Below are positions 16,926 to 25,026 of a stretch of 46,468 bases of DNA, piece after piece (position 1 is the first letter of the stretch; each line of letters starts with the position of its first letter). Made by a program: the position numbers and the translations under genes. The notes under the pieces were generated by a model. The model saw nothing but the letters and a program-made list of their open reading frames with translations. It was not told where the DNA came from and did not search any database. The stretch lies in assembly GCA_002353935.1 (NCBI GenBank), contig DEKP01000033.1, forward strand, positions 1 through 46,468, written 5' to 3'. The stretch comes from Ruminococcaceae bacterium UBA2719 (GTDB taxonomy: Bacteria > Bacillota > Clostridia > Oscillospirales > Acutalibacteraceae).

Positions 16926-17576
16926 TTGATTTATGTTACCGGAGATACTCACGGAGATTACGAGGCAATGTTCGAAAGAAAACTCTCAAAATTAAAAAAA
17001 GGAGATAAATTAATTATAACCGGTGATTTTGGTTTTATATGGGATAATTCTAAAGAAGAAATTAAAAATCTTGCAAAATTAGGAAAAAAGAAATTTGACA
17101 TTCTTTTTGTTGAAGGAACTCACGAGAATTTTGACAGAATAAAGGATTTTAATGAGGTCGATCTTTACTGCGCTAAAGGCTATAAAATTGATCACAATAT
17201 ATATTGCCTAAAGCGCGGAGAGGTTTATTTTATAGAACATAAAACATTATTGGCGCTCGGCGGCGGATATAACGATTATCTCTCGGCGGAAGAAAATGAG
17301 AAAGCAATGCCTACGGACGATCAGTTAAAAACTACAGTAGATAATATTCAAAAAGAAGGCAGGAGAGTAGATATAATAATTACTCACGAAGCTCCTGCAT
17401 CTGTCAAAAGGCTGATAGACAAAAATGCTTCCATAAACGACTTAAATATTTTTCTCGACACCGTTCAGCACAACACAATATATAAAAAATGGTTTTTCGG
17501 AAGCTTGCATGTAGACAGGATGGTAAGTGAAAACCTGATTAGCGTTTGGCAGGAAGTTTACAAGATAGATTTTTAG
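16926..17576 (+). CDS. Small cytoplasmic metallophosphoesterase
   Basis: A 216-residue calcineurin-like phosphoesterase. Metal-binding blocks in order: GDTHGD (residues 5-10), ITGDFGFIWD (32-41), EGTHENFD (the usual GNHD/E position, here GTHE), IITHEAP and GSLHVD, with the conserved ALGGGYNDYLSAEEN between. No signal or membrane segment. The start is TTG at 16926, giving the family-typical MIYVTGDTHGD, with AAAGGA nine bases upstream; longer in-frame starts lack a ribosome site. The substrate is unknown. The gene stands alone among minus-strand genes and shares a terminator with recG. Confidence 0.8.
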   Translation: MIYVTGDTHGDYEAMFERKLSKLKKGDKLIITGDFGFIWDNSKEEIKNLAKLGKKKFDILFVEGTHENFDRIKDFNEVDLYCAKGYKIDHNIYCLKRGEVYFIEHKTLLALGGGYNDYLSAEENEKAMPTDDQLKTTVDNIQKEGRRVDIIITHEAPASVKRLIDKNASINDLNIFLDTVQHNTIYKKWFFGSLHVDRMVSENLISVWQEVYKIDF

Positions 17577-17614
17577 CAATATATGTATAACTTAATATAT
17601 TTATATAAATATTT

Positions 17615-17640
17615 ACACCGTACAAATTATTGTGCGGTGT
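17615..17640. terminator. Bidirectional terminator between phosphoesterase and recG
   Basis: ACACCGTACAA pairs with TTGTGCGGTGT over 11 positions (one G-U), with TTTG following on plus and A+T-rich sequence on minus. It serves two convergent genes. Confidence 0.7.
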
Positions 17641-17643
17641 TTG

Positions 17644-19692
17644 TCAATTCATAGCTGAAATTCTATCTGAAAACAACCGCATTGTTTGACTTTTCAACAT
17701 AGAAAGAGATTTGTCTGATAAATCGGGTGAGATTTTTAAAATATCTGCAGCAGCACAACGAGATTGATAAACCGTATCCATATCGGACAAATTAGCTATA
17801 GTAAGATTTGGTAAACCATGCTGTCGATTCCCAAAAAAGTCGCCTACTCCACGCATATGTAAATCTTCATCAGCTATTTCAAAGCCGTTGGTCGTTCTCT
17901 GCATAACAGAGAGTCTGCGAACGGATTGATCGCTTTTATTATCTGACAACAAAATACAATAAGATTTGTAATCTCCCCTGCCTACTCTGCCTCTAAGCTG
18001 GTGAAGTTGAGATAAGCCAAAGCGTTCGGCGTTCTCTATCATAATTACCGTTGCATTTTTCACATCTACGCCGACTTCAATCACTGTTGTTGAGACAAGG
18101 ATAGATATTTCTCCTGCAGAAAAATCGTGCATTACCTTATCTTTGTCAGACGCCTTCATCTTGCCGTGTAAAATGCCTATAGGATAATCTTTGAGTATAC
18201 CTAACATCAACTCTGCCGCATAGTCATTAGCACTCTTTAAATCCAATTCGCCTTCTTCAACAAGCGGACAAACAATATAACACTGTCTTCCCATATCTAA
18301 TTGCTGCTTTATAAACTCATACGCCAAATCGCGTTTTAACGAGTCGATGCAAACTGTTTTCACCTCTTGCCTGTTTGGCGGCATTTCATCTATGCAGGTG
18401 ATATCCAAATCTCCGTAAATAATAAGCCCCAAAGTTCGCGGTATAGGCGTAGCGGAAAGTACCAACACATGCGGAAGCCTGCCTTTAGATTGTAACTTTG
18501 AACGTTGATCGACCCCGAAGCGATGCTGTTCGTCAGTTATCGCACAGCCTAAGTTACTAAAAACGGTGCTTTCTGAAATCAAAGCATGGGTACCTATTAT
18601 TATATCGGCTTCTCCGCTTGCAATGCGTAATCTAGAAAGCTTTTTTTCTTTAGCCGTCATTGAGCCTGTAAGGACTTCGATCTTAACATCAAAGTCTTTA
18701 AACATTTTAGAAAAAGTCTCAAAATGCTGTTGAGCTAAAATCTCAGTAGGCGCCATAAAAGCGGCCTGATATCCGTTTTTTACACAATTATAGCATACAG
18801 CAGCACACACTACTGTTTTTCCTGAACCGACATCGCCTTGAATCAATCTATTCATAGGAGACGTTTTATTTTTCATATCGTTTATGCAATCTGCTATTGC
18901 CCGCTTTTGAGCTAAAGTCAGAGTATAAGGCAAGGTTGATATAAACTCAGACGTATAATCAAATGGCATAAAAACCGGTGTTTTCTCTTTTACGCTGTTT
19001 TTTAGAATATACATTCCCAAATGCAGCGACAAAAGTTCTTCAAAAGCTAAACGATGTTGTGCAGATTCCATAACATTCATATTTGACGGAAAATGTATAT
19101 TGCGAATAGCAAAATCCAGAGAACAAAGTTTGTATTTTGACAAAACGAAATCCGGTAAAGTCTCTTTTATTTTTTGAGGTAAAAGTAAAAGCGCCTCTTT
19201 AACGGCAGATATTACAATTCTATTAGTCAAACCTGCAGTCAAATTATATACAGGATTAATCTCTACAGCCTTTGCTTCAGGTGCAAATTCAGGAGAAATC
19301 ATCTGATAGAAAAAACGACTTTTGCTTACTTTTCCATAAAAATAATATGTCTCTCCATATTTAAGCATGGAGCTGATATATCTATTATTAAAAAACACAA
19401 GCTCAATTGCTCCGGTTTCATCAGATACATTAAGCTTAGACATAATACGACCGCCGGATAATATACTGTTATTTACCGGTGAAGTAACTTCAGCCTTAAT
19501 GGATATTGCTTCATTATGGGACAGGTTAGGTAAATCTGAAATTTGCGTTACATCTGACCAATTCTCATATGTTCTCGGATAATATCGAATAAGATCACCG
19601 ACAGAATTTATATTTATTTTTTTAAAAAGTTTTGCGCGTTTTTCGCCTATACCGCGCAAATTTTCAATGGGTATTTCATATAACGACGGCAT
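17644..19692 (-). CDS. recG: ATP-dependent DNA helicase RecG
   Basis: A 682-residue RecG that remodels stalled forks and branch-migrates Holliday junctions. The N-terminal wedge/OB domain spans about 1-230; helicase motifs follow: LIQGDVGSGKTVV (Walker A, about 284), AFMAPTEILAQQH (Ia), AITDEQHRFGVDQR (II), LVLSATPIPRTLGL (III), and in the second lobe VSTTVIEVGVDV (V) and QLHQLRGRVGRGD (VI), with the C-terminal TRG wedge-type helix. Full length for the family. The fakA terminator stands between the two genes, although the order fakA-recG is usual in Firmicutes. The ribosome site is weak (AAAGAGTG). Confidence 0.97.
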   Translation of the reverse strand: MPSLYEIPIENLRGIGEKRAKLFKKININSVGDLIRYYPRTYENWSDVTQISDLPNLSHNEAISIKAEVTSPVNNSILSGGRIMSKLNVSDETGAIELVFFNNRYISSMLKYGETYYFYGKVSKSRFFYQMISPEFAPEAKAVEINPVYNLTAGLTNRIVISAVKEALLLLPQKIKETLPDFVLSKYKLCSLDFAIRNIHFPSNMNVMESAQHRLAFEELLSLHLGMYILKNSVKEKTPVFMPFDYTSEFISTLPYTLTLAQKRAIADCINDMKNKTSPMNRLIQGDVGSGKTVVCAAVCYNCVKNGYQAAFMAPTEILAQQHFETFSKMFKDFDVKIEVLTGSMTAKEKKLSRLRIASGEADIIIGTHALISESTVFSNLGCAITDEQHRFGVDQRSKLQSKGRLPHVLVLSATPIPRTLGLIIYGDLDITCIDEMPPNRQEVKTVCIDSLKRDLAYEFIKQQLDMGRQCYIVCPLVEEGELDLKSANDYAAELMLGILKDYPIGILHGKMKASDKDKVMHDFSAGEISILVSTTVIEVGVDVKNATVIMIENAERFGLSQLHQLRGRVGRGDYKSYCILLSDNKSDQSVRRLSVMQRTTNGFEIADEDLHMRGVGDFFGNRQHGLPNLTIANLSDMDTVYQSRCAAADILKISPDLSDKSLSMLKSQTMRLFSDRISAMN

Positions 19693-19717
19693 AATCAGTC
19701 ACTCTTTCAAAAATAAA

Positions 19718-19745
19718 AACTGTCAGGCTTTTTAGCCTGACAGTT
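19718..19745 (-). terminator. Terminator of fakA
   Basis: Minus-strand arms AACTGTCAGGC and GCCTGACAGTT, 6-base loop, followed by TTTTATTTTTG. It lies between fakA and recG and would limit read-through into recG. Confidence 0.88.
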
Positions 19746-19750
19746 AAAAA

Positions 19751-21421
19751 TTATTCTACACTTAATATGTAATAATATATCGGCTGGTCGCCTCTAATAT
19801 AGGTTATATCTACTTGATCTTCAAATTTATCCTCTAACGCCGCTACTGCCTGCTGGGCGTCTTCATCGCTTATATCTTCTCCTGCAATTAGCGTTACAAA
19901 TGACATTTCCTTGGTAATCATTGATTTTGCAAGCTTTATCAACGCTTTATTAGGAGTTCTTTCAGTTATAGTTAATTTTCCGTTTTCAAGGGCAATGATA
20001 TCGCCCTCTTTAATCTTCTTGGAACCAAACTCAGAATCTCTTGCAGCAAAAGTAACCTGGCCGGTTGCTACGTTTTTAGCAGCCTGTTTCATATTATCAA
20101 TATTATCCGTTGCATCAGCGTCAGGATCAAACACAAGCATTGCCGAAAGGCCCTGAGGAATAGTTTTTGTAGGAATTATGATAACTTCGCGATCTTCTAT
20201 CAAAGCTATGGTCTGCTGAGCTGCCATAATAATGTTTTTATTGTTAGGAAGTACAAACACCTTTTTAGCCGGAGTTGCCATAATAGCTTCATAAATATCA
20301 TCAGTAGATGGATTCATACTTTGACCGCCAGAAACAACATTATCGCATCCTAATTCAAAAAACAAGTTTTTTACTCCGTCGCCTGCTCCTACCGCTACAA
20401 AACCGTATTCATTAACAGGCTTTTGATATGAAAGCTTTTTGTCTTCTTGTTGTTCAGCTTTAGCTTTTTCATTTTCTTTTACATTTTTATGTTGCTCTCT
20501 CATATTCTCAACCTTAACAGTAAGAAGAGAACCAAACTCAAGACCTTTTTGCAAAGCATTGCCGGGTTGTTCGGTATGAACGTGAACTTTTATAATTTCT
20601 TCGTCGTCTACCACAACAACGCAATCTCCGATTGTCTCAAGGTAAAGTCGAAGTTCGTTAACTTCTGTACAGCGCTCTTCATCTTTGGACACAATAAATT
20701 CGGTACAATATGTAAAGTTGATAACTTCATCAAAAGCTGCTGCGGCTGTTCTAAATTCATCTTCGTCGCTTTCAGCAGATTTTTCTTCTACATATTCAAT
20801 TACTACTCCATCTCTAAATACAGAAAGCATACCTTCAAAAATTGTCAAAATTCCTTTGCCGCCGGCATCTACAACACCGGCTTTTTTTAGAACAGGAAGC
20901 ATCTTAGGAGTCTGATCCAAAGCATAAGCTGCTTCTTCACAAACGCTCTCCCAAACGGATGCAAGCTCATCATCTTCGCAGATAATATCAAGGCCTGACT
21001 CATAAGCCATACGGGCAACTGTTAAAATAGTACCCTCTGTAGGCTTAGTCACAGCGTTATATGCCGCATCTACACCTAAACCCAACGCATGAACTAAATC
21101 AGCGCCTGAAGCTTCTTCTTTTCCTTCTAAACCTTTAGAAAAACCTCTAAAAAGCAGAGAAGTAATAACTCCGGAATTTCCTCGCGCTCCGCGCAACATT
21201 GCAGAAGCAGCAATTTTAGCTATAGTTGCAACGTCTGACGCATCTGTTTTTTCAAGTTCCTTTACAGCTGCATTGACCGTCATAGACATATTTGTACCCG
21301 TATCACCATCCGGTACAGGGAAAATATTAAGTTCATTTATTTTTAATTTTTGAGATGAAATATTATTGGCGCCTGAAATAATGGCTTGCTTTAAAACTTC
21401 ACCGTTAATCAAAGAAAACAC
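19751..21421 (-). CDS. fakA: Fatty acid kinase catalytic subunit FakA (YloV family)
   Basis: A 556-residue DhaL-DegV fusion of the YloV/FakA family, the ATP-dependent kinase that phosphorylates fatty acids delivered by FakB (DegV) proteins. The DhaL kinase domain (about 1-200) shows FPVPDGDTGTNMSMTVNAA near 34-52, RGARGNSGVITSLLFRG and TEGTILTVAR. The middle contains the cysteine-containing GYCTEFIV-type stretch (here FTYCTEFIVS), and the C-terminal Dak1_2 domain runs from about 330 with AVGAGDGVKNLF and LPNNKNIIMAAQQ. No FakB is in the window. The start is uncertain: GTG at 21421 directly follows AAGGAA, whereas TTG at 21412 has a more normal distance and gives MINGEVLKQAI, closer to relatives. 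A near-consensus promoter precedes it. Confidence 0.93.
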   Translation of the reverse strand: MFSLINGEVLKQAIISGANNISSQKLKINELNIFPVPDGDTGTNMSMTVNAAVKELEKTDASDVATIAKIAASAMLRGARGNSGVITSLLFRGFSKGLEGKEEASGADLVHALGLGVDAAYNAVTKPTEGTILTVARMAYESGLDIICEDDELASVWESVCEEAAYALDQTPKMLPVLKKAGVVDAGGKGILTIFEGMLSVFRDGVVIEYVEEKSAESDEDEFRTAAAAFDEVINFTYCTEFIVSKDEERCTEVNELRLYLETIGDCVVVVDDEEIIKVHVHTEQPGNALQKGLEFGSLLTVKVENMREQHKNVKENEKAKAEQQEDKKLSYQKPVNEYGFVAVGAGDGVKNLFFELGCDNVVSGGQSMNPSTDDIYEAIMATPAKKVFVLPNNKNIIMAAQQTIALIEDREVIIIPTKTIPQGLSAMLVFDPDADATDNIDNMKQAAKNVATGQVTFAARDSEFGSKKIKEGDIIALENGKLTITERTPNKALIKLAKSMITKEMSFVTLIAGEDISDEDAQQAVAALEDKFEDQVDITYIRGDQPIYYYILSVE

Positions 21422-21451
21422 TTCCTTTTCGACTATTCAATAACTTGACTC

Positions 21452-21480
21452 ATTATATAACAAAAGTTAAAATTTATCAA
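21452..21480 (-). promoter_or_regulatory. Sigma-A promoter of fakA, with a duplicated AT-rich motif upstream
   Basis: Minus-strand TTGATA (21475-21480), 17-base spacer, TATAAT (21452-21457). A motif resembling AAATTTTAAyTTTTGTTA occurs twice in tandem (21456-21475 and about 21487-21508), once in the spacer and once upstream of -35, so it could be an operator pair. Confidence 0.65.
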
Positions 21481-21549
21481 CCCTTTTGTAACAAAAATTA
21501 AAATTTGTAACATTTTTGCTAAACTATTTATTAGGCTAAATATATTAAA

Positions 21550-22323
21550 CTATCTTATCTCAAAACGCTCTACCGAGGTCGATTTTCCGGACTTTTCGTC
21601 TATATTAAAAACAGCACAATCCAGTTTGCAGTCACCCTGTGCATATTCAAATTTTTCAGGTAATTTTGTAATAAAGCGGTTAATGATTATCTCTTTTTTC
21701 ACTCCCAGAACAGAATCTATTGCTCCGGTCATTCCCAAATCTGTCATGTATCCAGTACCCTTAGGCAAAATCTCGTTATCGGCGGTTTGTACATGTGTAT
21801 GTGTGCCGAAAACGGCGGAAACTCTGCCGTCTAAATATAGTCCAAGAGCACGCTTTTCACTTGTTGTTTCTGCATGAAAATCTACTAAAATAACCTTTGA
21901 ATCAATACTTTTGAGTGCATTATCGACCGCTATAAAGGGATTGTCAAGGTTTTGATCAATAAAAGCCTGCCCCATAACATTGATAACGCTGACTGTTGTA
22001 AATCCCATATCAACTGTACAACAACCGCGACCGGGCGTGTTTTTATCAGGAAAATTTATAGGACGAACGATATAGGGATTCTCATCTAAAAGCGAATAAA
22101 CTTCTCTTCTGTGAAAAGCGTGATTTCCAAGTGTTATAACATCAACTCCACTTTTGAACAAATAATCGGCAGATATTGGCGTTAGGCCATTTCCGTCAGC
22201 ACTGTTCTCTGCGTTGCAGATTGTAAGGTCAATTTTATTTAATTTTTTAAAGGAGGGCAAATGCTTTCTTAAAAACTCGCAGCCTAAACTTCCTACTACA
22301 TCTCCAATACATAAAATTCGCAT
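21550..22323 (-). CDS. ymdB: YmdB-family metallophosphoesterase
   Basis: A 257-residue member of TIGR00282. B. subtilis YmdB hydrolyses 2',3'-cyclic nucleotides and affects biofilm/motility decisions. Metal-binding blocks: GDVVGSLGCEF (residues 6-16), NAENSADGNGLTP, ITLGNHAFHRREVY, DFHAETTSEKRALG and FGTHTHVQTADNEILPKGTG, which are nearly identical to the family. The ATG at 22323 follows AAGGAAG. It stands between fakA and the sporulation pair yqfC-yqfD, in the same direction. Confidence 0.93.
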   Translation of the reverse strand: MRILCIGDVVGSLGCEFLRKHLPSFKKLNKIDLTICNAENSADGNGLTPISADYLFKSGVDVITLGNHAFHRREVYSLLDENPYIVRPINFPDKNTPGRGCCTVDMGFTTVSVINVMGQAFIDQNLDNPFIAVDNALKSIDSKVILVDFHAETTSEKRALGLYLDGRVSAVFGTHTHVQTADNEILPKGTGYMTDLGMTGAIDSVLGVKKEIIINRFITKLPEKFEYAQGDCKLDCAVFNIDEKSGKSTSVERFEIR

Positions 22324-22394
22324 ATTTATTTCTTCCTTAATTTTTCTTATTTTTATTTCGGCTTATTATATCACAGAAGCTTTTAATTATCAAA

Positions 22395-23615
22395 TTATTC
22401 TCTTTCAGTCGGTTTTTCAATCTTTCGTTCAATAGTAAAATCATCGGCTATTATTTTTTGAGTATATGAAATATCCTCTGTGGTAGAGTATTTAACTTCA
22501 CATTCATATTTATCCGCACTTTGTTTTATTGAAAAATCTCTATCGCTTACTTTGCACGTATTTAAGGCAAAAAGCTCATATAAGTACACCTTGGTAGTAA
22601 ATATCTTTTGCGCCGTTTTTTCGTCTAATTCAAAACTTATTTTATCCAAGGCATTTACACTTTCATCAACAATTGAAACAGGCAATGGCGTATCAAATAA
22701 CGATATGCAATCTTCTTTCTGATTCACCGCATAATATGGACTATCTACACCGGAAATTGTAAGCGGAAATTCCAAATTTAGTATATTAACTCGTTTTCTG
22801 TGCTTTGTCTGATCTTTATAATTTACCTGCGTATAAGATTTTGGTAAAGTAAAATTACAATCATGGGTAGTTTTTGCAATAATCTCAGCATTTGCATGAA
22901 CCAGTGAAATTCCGCCCAATTGGTCGTTTATAACTCCGCTTACAAGAAGCTGATCTTTGACAACTCCGGAGCCTGCAGTAATATAAGCTTCGCCCTTTAA
23001 TGTATTTATAGAGACAATTTCTCCGTCACATTTTGCTTTTACGTTACAAGGAGAGGTAGTATCATTAAGTTTCGGCGGATTTGCTTTTTCTTTAATCTCT
23101 ACGCTGGCGTAAGTACCGCTGACATTAATTGCCATCCAACCTATTTCAGATTCGGAAAGCATCACTTTTCTGGTAATTTCAGAATAATTCATCTTAGGCT
23201 TAAATGCTCCAACATAAAATCCGTTATCTGCTAACAAAGAGCTTACCCTTGAATAGCTTACCCTATCAATCCCTACAATATCTATACTCCAAATAAAACT
23301 CGACATAATATATATAGCAAGTGTAAATATAGCAATACCTATAATAACGCCCAGACGCGCACTATGCCTTCTTATAAACTTTGGCATACCGTAACGCTGT
23401 ACTATTCTCGTTTTACACTTGCATTTTTTTGCATGTTTTTTAATTTTTATATAATCAGACATATACATGCAAGAATAAATCGCTTCACCTTTTCTTTTTG
23501 TATTCCATATCCTGATATTGTTCTTTAACATCAAATTTATAAATCTTTCCGGAAACTTACCTAATATATAAAATTCTACATAGCCGCGTAAAAACCTTAT
23601 AAGCTTTAAAAGCAA
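22395..23615 (-). CDS. yqfD: Sporulation protein YqfD
   Basis: A 406-residue membrane protein of the YqfD family, a mother-cell (sigma-E) sporulation protein needed for efficient sporulation in B. subtilis, exact role not established. It shows the N-terminal FLRGYVEFYILGKFPERFIN, then RRHSARLGVIIGIAIFTLAI (membrane segment, about 93-110), the FIWSIDIVGIDRVS stretch, and a POTRA-like region up to AINVSGTYASVEIKEK, followed by a beta-rich C-terminal part. The start is TTG at 23613-23615, with AAGGGGTG upstream. It follows yqfC by 11 bases. Confidence 0.92.
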   Translation of the reverse strand: MLLKLIRFLRGYVEFYILGKFPERFINLMLKNNIRIWNTKRKGEAIYSCMYMSDYIKIKKHAKKCKCKTRIVQRYGMPKFIRRHSARLGVIIGIAIFTLAIYIMSSFIWSIDIVGIDRVSYSRVSSLLADNGFYVGAFKPKMNYSEITRKVMLSESEIGWMAINVSGTYASVEIKEKANPPKLNDTTSPCNVKAKCDGEIVSINTLKGEAYITAGSGVVKDQLLVSGVINDQLGGISLVHANAEIIAKTTHDCNFTLPKSYTQVNYKDQTKHRKRVNILNLEFPLTISGVDSPYYAVNQKEDCISLFDTPLPVSIVDESVNALDKISFELDEKTAQKIFTTKVYLYELFALNTCKVSDRDFSIKQSADKYECEVKYSTTEDISYTQKIIADDFTIERKIEKPTERE

Positions 23616-23626
23616 AATAACACCCC

Positions 23627-23887
23627 TTACAATGTAAATTCGACATTCAATATAAACCCGTCAATTATTAGCGCGGACGATGAAATACACCGCAGATTCA
23701 AATTTCTGCCGCAAAATGTAATTACCATGGAATTAGTGTTTATTCTGATTTTATCTTGGCTGTATTCAAGCACCCCTCTGCTGCCTTCTATGACAACCTC
23801 TTTGTTACCGGAAAACTGAAGCTCAGGCAGAGAATAGTCAAAGGACATATCAGAAATTTTTAATTTTTTATTTTTTTCTTTTGCCAT
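23627..23887 (-). CDS. yqfC: Sporulation protein YqfC (YabP family)
   Basis: An 86-residue YabP/YqfC family protein. The family core is visible as VVIEGSRGVLEYSQDKIRIN (residues 26-45) and VITFCGRNLNLRCISSSALI, with a hydrophobic C-terminus GFILNVEF. It is co-transcribed with yqfD. The ATG follows AGGTGATC. The 56-base gap to the divergent ylbJ-like gene contains motifs resembling sigma-E promoters, but none is strong. Confidence 0.9.
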   Translation of the reverse strand: MAKEKNKKLKISDMSFDYSLPELQFSGNKEVVIEGSRGVLEYSQDKIRINTNSMVITFCGRNLNLRCISSSALIIDGFILNVEFTL

Positions 23888-23943
23888 ATGATCACCTGTA
23901 ATATTTTTATGAAGGAAAATGAATATATATTAATGGTGAGATT

Positions 23944-25026
23944 ATGATAAAAAAAGTATTATTTCAAAAACGAAAAATAATTTTTACACTTTTAATATCC
24001 GTTACAGCAATATTTTTAGCTATACATTATTCAAAAGAATGTTCAAACGGTATTATCAAAGGGCTGTCTTTTTGTATTCAGGTTTTACTTCCGTCACTAT
24101 TTTTATATATGGTGATTGCTTCATATATTGTCAGGACCGGTGTAGCAAATTTCATATGTAAACCATTTGGAAAATTAACAAATTTTTTATTTAAGATCCC
24201 GGCTGTTGGATTAGTCCCTATAGTTCTTTCGTTAATCGGAGGCTATCCTATAGGCGCTAAATGCATTAATACCATGTTTGAAAAAAATATACTCACTGAA
24301 AACCAAGCGAAAAAATGCTCCTATATAGCTGTAGCCGCAGGCCCTGGATTTCTTATAAATTATATGGGATATGCTCTTTTAAATAACAAAAGTGCAGGTA
24401 ACATCTTGCTAATTTCCCAAACCATAGCGTTAATTACAACCGGAATTATAGTATCAAGAACTGTAAAATGTGATAATTATTCTAATATAGAAGTAAATAA
24501 CCATGTTGAAAAAAATATATTTGTCAATTCGGTAAAAGACGGATGTGCAGGCGCTTTGAGCATGTGCGCAATGGTAGTGGTATTTTCAGCACTGATTGAA
24601 ATCACAGACACTGTAATAAAAAATGAAACTATAAAAGATATAATCTGCGCTCTCTTAGAAATAACAACCGGCTGCAACAGAATGTGCGGAAAATATCCGC
24701 TGTATGTTATTGCGTTTTTTGTAGGGTTCTCAGGCCTGTGCGTACATTTTCAAATTTTTGCAGCGCTGAAATTTGTTAATATAAACAAGATAAAATTTAT
24801 ATCTTTTAGATTTATTTCGGGCATAATAATGCTGGCGGTAACATATATATTGCTAAAAGTTGTGCCGCAGTATACAGCAACATTTTCAACTACTCAAGTA
24901 TACAAAAATGCGGCAACTTCTACAACAATTTGGGGCTCAGCCGCGCTGCTTGTATGTGCAGTGTGCTTTTTAAGCTCCATTAATTTTGCTGAAAATAAAA
25001 GGAGGAAAAACCAATGTGCGGAATAG
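23944..25026 (+). CDS. YlbJ-like sporulation membrane protein (nucleoside-recognition/Gate domain)
   Basis: A 360-residue polytopic protein with about nine membrane segments. The patterns LLPSLFLYMVIASYIVRTGV, IVLSLIGGYPIGAKCINTMF and AAGPGFLINYMGYALL match the YlbJ subfamily (FPSLFPF, GYPIGAK, SGPxFI), which carries a nucleoside recognition (Gate) domain; YlbJ is a sigma-E gene of B. subtilis involved in spore formation. The N-terminal segment begins at residue 13. The gene ends 13 bases inside asnB, so the two are translationally coupled. Divergent from yqfC-yqfD, consistent with a shared sporulation role. The ribosome site is GGTGAG, four bases before ATG. Confidence 0.82.
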   Translation: MIKKVLFQKRKIIFTLLISVTAIFLAIHYSKECSNGIIKGLSFCIQVLLPSLFLYMVIASYIVRTGVANFICKPFGKLTNFLFKIPAVGLVPIVLSLIGGYPIGAKCINTMFEKNILTENQAKKCSYIAVAAGPGFLINYMGYALLNNKSAGNILLISQTIALITTGIIVSRTVKCDNYSNIEVNNHVEKNIFVNSVKDGCAGALSMCAMVVVFSALIEITDTVIKNETIKDIICALLEITTGCNRMCGKYPLYVIAFFVGFSGLCVHFQIFAALKFVNINKIKFISFRFISGIIMLAVTYILLKVVPQYTATFSTTQVYKNAATSTTIWGSAALLVCAVCFLSSINFAENKRRKNQCAE

